NCBI GenBank assembly: GCA_025266875.1 | Contig: JALLLT010000015.1 | Span: 558,001 to 622,000, forward strand | Direction: 5' to 3' | Source of the DNA: Fennellomyces sp. T-0311 | Lineage: Eukaryota > Mucoromycota > Mucoromycetes > Mucorales > Lichtheimiaceae | DNA length: 64,000 bases | Shown: positions 57,865 to 64,000 of the stretch, piece by piece | How positions within the stretch are numbered: position 1 is the stretch's first letter | How the letters are laid out: each line of letters opens with the position of its first letter | Program-made: the position numbers and the translations under genes | The notes under the pieces: model-generated | What the model was told of the DNA's origin: nothing | The model's input: only the letters and a program-made list of their open reading frames with translations | Database searches by the model: none

Positions 57865-60208
57865 CTACTCCACATCCATGTCTTGTTCACCTTCTTCTCT
57901 CTCCTGTTGTCCATTTTGATTCGAGCGTAACCGGACAATGTTACTTAGCAACTGTGTTTTGGCATCATTTATACACTTTTCGCCTCCCCGTCGAATGAAA
58001 GCAGGCATAATGATGTGTCGATAATCGATGGTGTTGCGATGCCAGTTACACATTTCGCGCCAGTCATTGTCATGATGTATCTGTTTCTCATACTCCTGAA
58101 ACATCAACTTGTTCTTGCTTATATCTATTGTCGTCGCATTCTTTTTTGCAAACATGGGTGTCAACACACCTCTGAATCAATTTCAGTAGATACTCACCAG
58201 TGATTCCATTCTTCGCATTTGATCACGCGCTTTTTGTTGACGCATTTTCTCTTGTTGTTCCCTGTTCACCAGTAAGTCGGATGTTTCTACACCCACGAAC
58301 AACAACAGCTTACTTTGTCATCCGTTCATCCATCTGAGCCTTCCGAAGCTGTTCCTCTCTCAGAGATCGCTCTCTTTCTTCCTCCTGTTTCCGTTGTTGT
58401 ATCCTCTAAAATAAAAGTATGAGTAAAACAGAGCACACAAAATAAAACCACATTTTGGTCTTTACCTCCTGTTCGCGAATGCGACTTTCATTGTTGATGC
58501 TGTTAAATAGTGTGTCAATATCCACAACGTTGGCAGGAGCTTTTTTGGGAGGAGCAGGAGGAGGGGACGGAGACGTTACGACGTGTTGCCTGGGACGCTT
58601 CCCCGGAGGGTATTTGGATGATTGAGTAGGGAGCTATTGAAAAAGTTCGATCATGCGTGCTAAACAATTGTTTTAAAGGACTTTTTCTTTTTACCTCGCG
58701 TTTTCGAGTGTCAGGTATAGGTTTTTTGTCATCGGAGGGTCGTCGTTGACCAGGGAGGAACGTGGATGAAAATGGATGTTTGTTGCCAGTGGCAGATTTG
58801 GTGGCGGGCTTGGTGGCGGACAATGCAAGTGGTCTGTGAGATGTGGGTGGAGGTGGAGGCTCTTTAGAAATGGCCAAAGGCTTCTGATGTGATGTGGATG
58901 CTGATGTAGATGGTAATGCAGATGATGAAGAAAATGCTGTCGACTGTGGTGAGACCTGTAACAGTTTACGTTAATAGGTAAAAATGTACATAAAAAAGGG
59001 TGTGCCAAAAAAAACGAACCTGCTCTCTGTCTTCTTTTTTAACTTCCTTGGGTGCCGAAAGTTTAAGACGTAGTATTGTAGGTGGTGCTACGAGACAACA
59101 TAAGCCCTCATGTTGTCAAGTTTAAGCATAACAACTTACCACCATTACTACTAGGTTTGTTGTTGTCAAGGGGAGCCTCGGGTCTCTCAGGTTTGACTGG
59201 TTCGAACAAAAGTTGTCAATGCCAAATGCAATATATGCAAAAAAAAAACTGCTTACCATTGAAGTCTTCAGCTGTGACTCTTGACTCGCTCTTGGGTTTC
59301 TCCGGGCGTTTATGTTTCTTTTCTCCTGTGTGCGCATTCGTTAATGTGTGCCTTTATCATCAAATCATTAAACAAAAAGTTTACCTTTGGAAGCCTTCTT
59401 ATGCGCCTTGGCCCAGTAAGCCTCAAAAATGCCTTCAAGCTGCTTACCAGCGGAATTCACGGGATGGCCTGCCGGGTTGTACGTATAGCAGTTATCGAAT
59501 ATCAACCGTACATCCTCTTCAAAGCTTTCTTCATTGGGATACATTGATGCTTTAAACTTGTTTTCGAGCGTTTCAAGATCCATTGGTCGCTTTATAATCT
59601 CATAATAATCGGTTGCTCCCCAAGCAGATGCATCCACCGGTTTCTTGAATGCCCAACTGATGCTCTCGTATTTTTTCTTTTTCATTTCTTTGATCGCGCC
59701 TTCGCAACGACGATATTCTTCTTCAGACATTTCGTTTTCAATACCATTAACCAACTGTATACACATTTTAATAATCAATCCAATAAAGAAAAAACTAAAA
59801 TCTTAAACTTACTGTAGATGGCCGCTTAGCCAACAAACGATCAAACACTTGTTCGAGTTTTTTGCCTTCCAATGCAACATAATCTTGAGGATTGTTGTAT
59901 TTGTGGCAATTATCGAAAATCAATCGAATGTCGTTAACAAACGCGTCGACGGAATCGTATTCATCCCGTTCGAGTTTTCGTTGTACTGTACTGAGATCCA
60001 TAGGATGCGTAATGATTGTGAAATAATCGGGGCAATTGAGACGGACTGGATCAACAGGTTCACGAAAGAAGACCGAGTGTTGATTGCTTTGCAACTTCTT
60101 CAGGGTGTTTGCGCAAAATCGATGATCTGCAGGAGACATTGTGCTGCTTGATGTATCTGCCTCCATGCTTTCAGGTGAAGGGAAGACAGACGAGCTCAAT
60201 GCCAGCAT
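57865..60208 (-). CDS. Tandem-bromodomain BET-like protein (10 exons)
   Basis: Chromatin reader related to yeast Bdf1/Bdf2 and animal BRD2-4, binding acetylated histones in the nucleus. Exons: 59813-60208, 59385-59754, 59257-59325, 59140-59196, 59020-59087, 58695-58955, 58466-58633, 58314-58405, 58198-58261 and 57865-58107, all GT-AG with matching phases; 595 residues. Bromodomain 1 (about 30-130) has FFREPVDPVRLNCPDYFTII, HPMDLSTV and FDNCHKYNNPQD. Bromodomain 2 (about 140-250) has FKKPVDASAWGATDYYEII, RPMDLETL and FDNCYTYNPAGH; both keep the acetyl-lysine-binding Asn. A proline/serine-rich middle and a Glu/Gln/Arg coiled coil (about 450-515) follow. I see no extraterminal (NET) domain, which BET proteins usually have. 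The final acceptor could be 58107 or 58113. Confidence 0.88.
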
Positions 60209-60352
60209 AGTCTTTTGGCAACAGGCTCGACGAAAGTTAGAACGGTTGTAGTTTGGAAAAAAGATGTTACGTCATCAAAATTTGCGGACAATGGGCTTAC
60301 TTTTTTTTTGTAGCTCAGTTGCCTTTGCCGCTCTCTTTCTCTTGTGCTACTC
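60209..60352. promoter_or_regulatory. Divergent promoter between BET-like gene and STK19 homologue
   Basis: Only 144 bases separate the two start codons on opposite strands. It includes a T run near 60299-60309. Co-regulation is inferred from spacing. Confidence 0.5.
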
Positions 60353-61398
60353 ATGGATCGAAAGAGAAAAAAGGCAAGAGAGCACTATGCTGCGGTGGTT
60401 AATCAGGTCAACAATGTACCCGATGTTTACGGAATAAAAAAAAGAGCAACGGAACGAAAGGTCCTGACTGAACAACATGACGATGAGTTTGACCATTTGG
60501 AGTGGCCAGACATTTCAGAAACAGTGATTACTGCGCAGTACCTTATTAGCAACCTGGCCTTAACTGAACAAGCCAGACGCACAGATCTTGCGCAGAAGCT
60601 CCCGCGCGTATGTTTCCTTCATCAGATCTATAGTATTATCACCGATAATACCATGGTGGATCGAGAACTGGTAAATTGCGCATGAGACGCTTTATGACAA
60701 GATAGCTCATACATGCATCATAGCAAGAAGCCATCGATGAAGGATCTTGGCGAAAGTTCCATATCATCGGATCACTCGAAGACGAATTCGCAATCATGAA
60801 CACTAATGATTATGTTGCCACGATCGATGATGCAAAGCGTGAGTTTGTGTCTGACCAAGCTGACATGTCAGACCAAAACATCACTGCCGGTCTCTTTGGT
60901 ATAACTGTTTTCGGCTCTTTTTTTATTTTTCCTGACTGTTTACGCACCCAGATCGATTCAAAAAGCTTGCGTTGGATAGTAATGATGTGGCCATTTCGCA
61001 AAAGTCGGAAGGATTCGATTTCACTGACAAAGAGGTGTCTTGTCTGATCAAATATGGAGTGATGTTGCCGCATGTGCAAAAGACCGATACCTACTGGTTT
61101 GCCATTCGAAGGCAAGGGTTGTTCATGTCGCATTACATCAAAGGACGAGTGGAGATACTGCGGATACTGAAAAAGAGACCAACACACGATATTCTGCAAA
61201 AGGTAGTACGCGTACCATCCGGGCAACAGCAGGAAAGGCTAAGTTATCGCTTAGCAACTGGCTACGAAGAAACTGCGGTCTGTTTTTCATCACGAGTTCA
61301 TACTGCATGACCTGATTGGCAGTGGTCGTGCCGAAAGATACAAAACCACCATGGGCGACCTAATCAGGCTTACGAAAAAAGGTGAACGATTGCAATAA
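60353..61398 (+). CDS. STK19: STK19 homologue, winged-helix protein (4 exons)
   Basis: STK19 was once labelled a kinase but is a winged-helix DNA-binding protein linked to transcription-coupled repair. Exons 60353-60670, 60724-60898, 60952-61202 and 61255-61398 give 295 residues. Family landmarks in order: LPRVCFLHQIYSIITDNTMVDREL (shown in part by the exon 1 end), then GSWRKFHIIGSLEDEF, LFDRFKKLAL, FDFTDKEVSCLIKYGVMLP, TYWFAIRRQGLFMSHYIKGR and the C-terminal HDLIGSGRAERYKTTMGDLI, which parallels the HDLIG...TT.G.L ending of the human protein. A basic N-terminus (MDRKRKKAREH) suggests nuclear location. It shares a short divergent promoter with the BET-like gene, and its stop is only five bases from the convergent methyltransferase stop. 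Confidence 0.85.
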
Positions 61399-61403
61399 GG
61401 TTA

Positions 61404-62168
61404 TTATTTTCTCTTCTTTTTAAGTTTCCAAATCTCAATATCCTCGTTTCCGATTAACTGAGTGCGTAATAGTTTTTTGGGTATCATGCGAGGATCGAAT
61501 CCGAATTCCTTTGCTTTGTCGACGAACGCATTCACGACGATATCATCGCGATGTTCCAACGCGACCAAGATGACTGATGTTGGGGATGCCAGATGATGAA
61601 TGGATTGAAGCAACGGTGGCAATACCTCTGTACAGTAGATGCAATCGGCTGCGAGAATATAATTGTAAGGCGCAGGATCAACATTGTCAGCTTTGGACGA
61701 TGCGCTGAACTCGACCCAATCCAGCGGTTCAACACGCAACCGAGGATTTTTCAGCGTCATTGTGGAATCGTGTGTGGATTGTTCCAAGAGTTGGTACCAC
61801 CAATCTTTGATATGTCGTTCGTTGGTTCGTTGATTGGCCTTGAGAACATGATCCACCACCGAGGGTAGATCCGTCATGATGGTATCGAAACCGAGAGCTG
61901 CCATGGTTAATCCCCCCAGTCCGCATCCGCTGCCAAGTTCAATGCATTTCTTTGCGTTTTGTATTTCCAGATGGCCGTCGACAAGCGTCCAAGACGGCCG
62001 TTTGATCGTGTCCATCAAATAAAACGCAAGTACTTTGGCACTGTCCCATACAGTCGTTCCGTGGTTTTGCGTGTTGTTGAGCTGGCATAGGTCCAGTGAT
62101 AGTGACGGGCACAGTGTGATGGAAAAGGTTGCGAGACCTTTGGTGTCCCGCAAGTCCTGTTGTTCCAT
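61404..62168 (-). CDS. METTL21-type protein lysine methyltransferase
   Basis: Class I SAM-dependent methyltransferase of the METTL21/EFM family, whose members methylate lysines of chaperones, elongation factors or VCP. Single exon, 254 residues, the usual size. Motifs: TTVWDSAKVLAFYL (about 38-51, the family's [VI]WD.a..L signature), motif I CIELGSGCGLGG (75-86), the acidic residue of motif II in IMTDLP (Asp100), and ILAADCIYC with a downstream LVALEHRDD strand. The tail is Lys-rich. An upstream in-frame ATG at 62360 adds 64 residues with low-complexity, non-conserved composition, so 62168 is preferred. The substrate cannot be assigned from sequence. Confidence 0.88.
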   Translation of the reverse strand: MEQQDLRDTKGLATFSITLCPSLSLDLCQLNNTQNHGTTVWDSAKVLAFYLMDTIKRPSWTLVDGHLEIQNAKKCIELGSGCGLGGLTMAALGFDTIMTDLPSVVDHVLKANQRTNERHIKDWWYQLLEQSTHDSTMTLKNPRLRVEPLDWVEFSASSKADNVDPAPYNYILAADCIYCTEVLPPLLQSIHHLASPTSVILVALEHRDDIVVNAFVDKAKEFGFDPRMIPKKLLRTQLIGNEDIEIWKLKKKRK

Positions 62169-62873
62169 TTGATAGAAAAAAGACAAAAGAAGAGCGTTTT
62201 TAAGAAAAAACTTTTTTTTCGAGATATGTATTGCTTTCCAACTCAGCCAGGACCCTGAGTTTTTTGGAAGAGTAGAAAGTCTATTCGCACAGTTGCTGCC
62301 GTGACATGATTTTCGACAGGGTGAAGCCTTTGTCGTTTCTCTGTTCGCAAAGTGGAGCAAAATGGTACTAGGTTCATTTAGTAACCATTAACCAAGTGGG
62401 AGGAAGATTAATCCACCGACGTCAGTAGTTCACAACTTATTCAGCTTTAGTATACCGCACACAAATATGGACCAGGTTTTGGTTTGATCTCCAAGATGAT
62501 TCTCAAAGGCAAAACATATTACGCATCAGCATAATTATATCTGGTGCCATTGATAGGTTAAACGTTCACAACAAAGCAAATGTAAGTATCACTATCACAA
62601 ATTATTCTAACGATTAGGCAGTTGATCAGTGTACCCTTGGAAACGCCGAATGGCTTGCTGGCGTAAGTAATGATATCCAATATGTTTCATTACTTACTCA
62701 ACCACATTTAATGCCAGCAGTTGTTGTTGAGATACAGCAAACTGTGAACCCGTCCTATATAGATCAATTAATGTAATACTGCACGTACCAACTATCCGAC
62801 TACCCAATCGATCCGATGGGGTTGATGGTATCCGTAAAGAAGATGCGGAAAGAAGCATCAGGTGGTCTAGAGG
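62169..62873. other. Intergenic DNA upstream of methyltransferase
   Basis: About 700 bases. A long minus-strand frame (62694-63200) overlaps the next plus-strand gene candidate and looks like its antisense shadow. No feature supported. Confidence 0.4.
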
Positions 62874-63268
62874 ATGCCCCGAGGCACCATATTGGAAGCA
62901 ACTTCCCAACAACCCTGGGGCAGAGGAGCATTTGCCATTGGTACCGCCCGGCGTCGACCAGTTTACGGATACAAGCAACGAAAGTGGCAATTCGGAAGAG
63001 AGCATTCGGATCCTTTGCTCGCTCTTGAATATGCGTTCATGAGGCAGGGGTACTCTCTGCTCGACCCACAACCCCAGAAATGGTCCCACAGTATGTACGA
63101 GATTTACAAGGAAAATCTGGAGAAGCGAGACGAATACTACGAGGTTTCTATCCGTATTCTGACTGATGTAGGCCACAACACGAATATCTAGCATAGGCAC
63201 TTTGCTAAAAGATTATATTTCTGCAGAAAAAAGCTGCTGAAGGGCTGGTTGATTACGCCATGTTGTAA
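62874..63268 (+). CDS. Small hypothetical protein, 111 residues (2 exons)
   Basis: Exons 62874-63167 and 63227-63268 are joined by a 59-base GT-AG intron in phase 0, ending KKAAEGLVDYAML. The first exon is basic and aromatic (RRRPVYGYKQRKWQFGREH, ALEYAFMRQGYSL), followed by a charged helix (YKENLEKRDEYYEVSIRIL). Composition suggests a small basic, possibly mitochondrial or ribosome-associated protein, but I recognise no family. A TAG immediately precedes the start region (62867-62869), and CTAG there could equally be an acceptor from an upstream exon. Two other frames are also open through this stretch, so the model is tentative. Confidence 0.45.
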
Positions 63269-64000
63269 ACCGAAAGTATCTCAGAGAGATACAAGGGGCA
63301 AAGTGCGCGGGAGGGTGTGTGAAAAAACCATTGCATCATGTCAACCCACGCCAATAATGTTTTAATCCGCTGAGTACATACCAAATTTCAATTAGTCAAA
63401 GCTCCTGCACATCTAAATATATCGGCATAATAATGCCAGCCCCCACCTTTTGCAACAGTGGGGATTACACTTTCTGTGCAGCAAGAAACGAGGATTTGCA
63501 ACAAACGGGAGTGCAAAAGCACCGAACCATATTTGGACAATTCCAAGAAGCAGTTGCAAAGCGTGTGTCTGGAGTGTGCGAGGATCGGAGGTTGCCCAAC
63601 ATGGGGTCTTCTGATTGTAAGTCCACGCCATATACTGTATCGCGTTTGTTGCGTATCCATTTGGCACAGCAAAAGTAGCCTGGTTTATCACATCTTTGTG
63701 ATATTGATTACGTTTATGTATTCCGCTCGTATTATTCGAGAAAATCATTGGAGCACGCAGTGGAAAGGGTAAAAGCTACGCAAATGCAGTAGCTTGTTAA
63801 TAATTAGAGAGAGAAGCAGAGCAGTGAGGGTAAAGTAATCACCAAATGGCTTTTGGGTGATGATTGATATCTGATCTTCATTGTAGTCATTTCTGTTGAT
63901 TGCCTGTTCAGAAGCAGTCGTGTATGCCGAAAGATCACATATAATACTGATCGTATAACGGCAACCCACCTTTCGAAAAAGCGCCAGGTTCAGGGAACTT
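63269..64000. other. Terminal intergenic stretch with one possible exon
   Basis: A stretch at about 63478-63619 looks exon-like on the plus strand: preceded by ttctgtgcag, followed by a GTAAGTCC donor, and encoding RICNKRECKS ... VCLECARIGGCPTWG with paired cysteines. No convincing partner exon occurs before the window ends. The rest is AT-rich with nothing recognised. Confidence 0.3.

Noticed and set aside
59190..59210. tRNA T-arm-like ggttcgaac
   Set aside because: Lies in an intron of the bromodomain gene with no cloverleaf around it.
62694..63200. 168-codon minus-strand frame
   Set aside because: Antisense to a spliced plus-strand candidate and without motifs or splice support.

Overview
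The window looks like nuclear DNA of an early-diverging fungus, most likely Mucoromycota/Mucorales (inference). Genes carry many short GT-AG introns (about 45-110 nt), spacing is compact in gene islands, and the housekeeping genes have fungal-type architectures. Between the islands lies AT-rich, repeat-filled DNA with decayed multi-exon families and transposons. All gene models were spliced by hand from visible donor and acceptor sites and checked only for frame continuity and family motifs.

Layout. 0.8-6.5 kb: a CUE3/ASCC2-like ribosome quality-control gene (+) and an FGGY-type carbohydrate kinase (+). 6.5-13.7 kb: gene-poor DNA with a decayed multi-exon gene of an unnamed family at 10.4-12.3 kb. 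13.8-17.2 kb: a six-exon MFS transporter (+) converging on an MCM1/SRF-type MADS-box gene (-). 18.1-47.5 kb: a repeat-dominated block built from a tandemly triplicated segment (units A, B and a truncated C). Unit A carries an apparently intact seven-exon gene of unknown function; unit B carries a broken copy. Unit A appears expanded by a higher-order satellite array (24.6-28.7 kb), a TA-flanked inverted-repeat element (28.9-29.8 kb) and a full-length APE-type LINE (29.8-35.25 kb) with 13-bp target-site duplications.

47.7-52.4 kb: an ALG12 mannosyltransferase gene (-) whose last intron splices it in frame to a complete dithiol glutaredoxin, divergently paired with an arrestin-family gene (+). 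52.6-55.8 kb: a degraded Fanzor (eukaryotic TnpB-like RNA-guided nuclease) gene (-) that keeps its three RuvC-type acidic motifs but has an in-frame stop; a 118-codon gene of unknown function lies just upstream. 57.8-63.3 kb: a tandem-bromodomain BET-like gene (-) divergent from an STK19 homologue (+), which converges on a METTL21-type methyltransferase (-), then a short two-exon gene of unknown function.

Most notable: the ALG12-glutaredoxin fusion with a stop codon inside the fusing intron; the Fanzor relic; a multi-exon gene family (10.4 kb and units A/B) sharing a G-x-K/R-V-D-M ... E-x-x-K motif; and the layered tandem-duplication, satellite, inverted-repeat and LINE structure.
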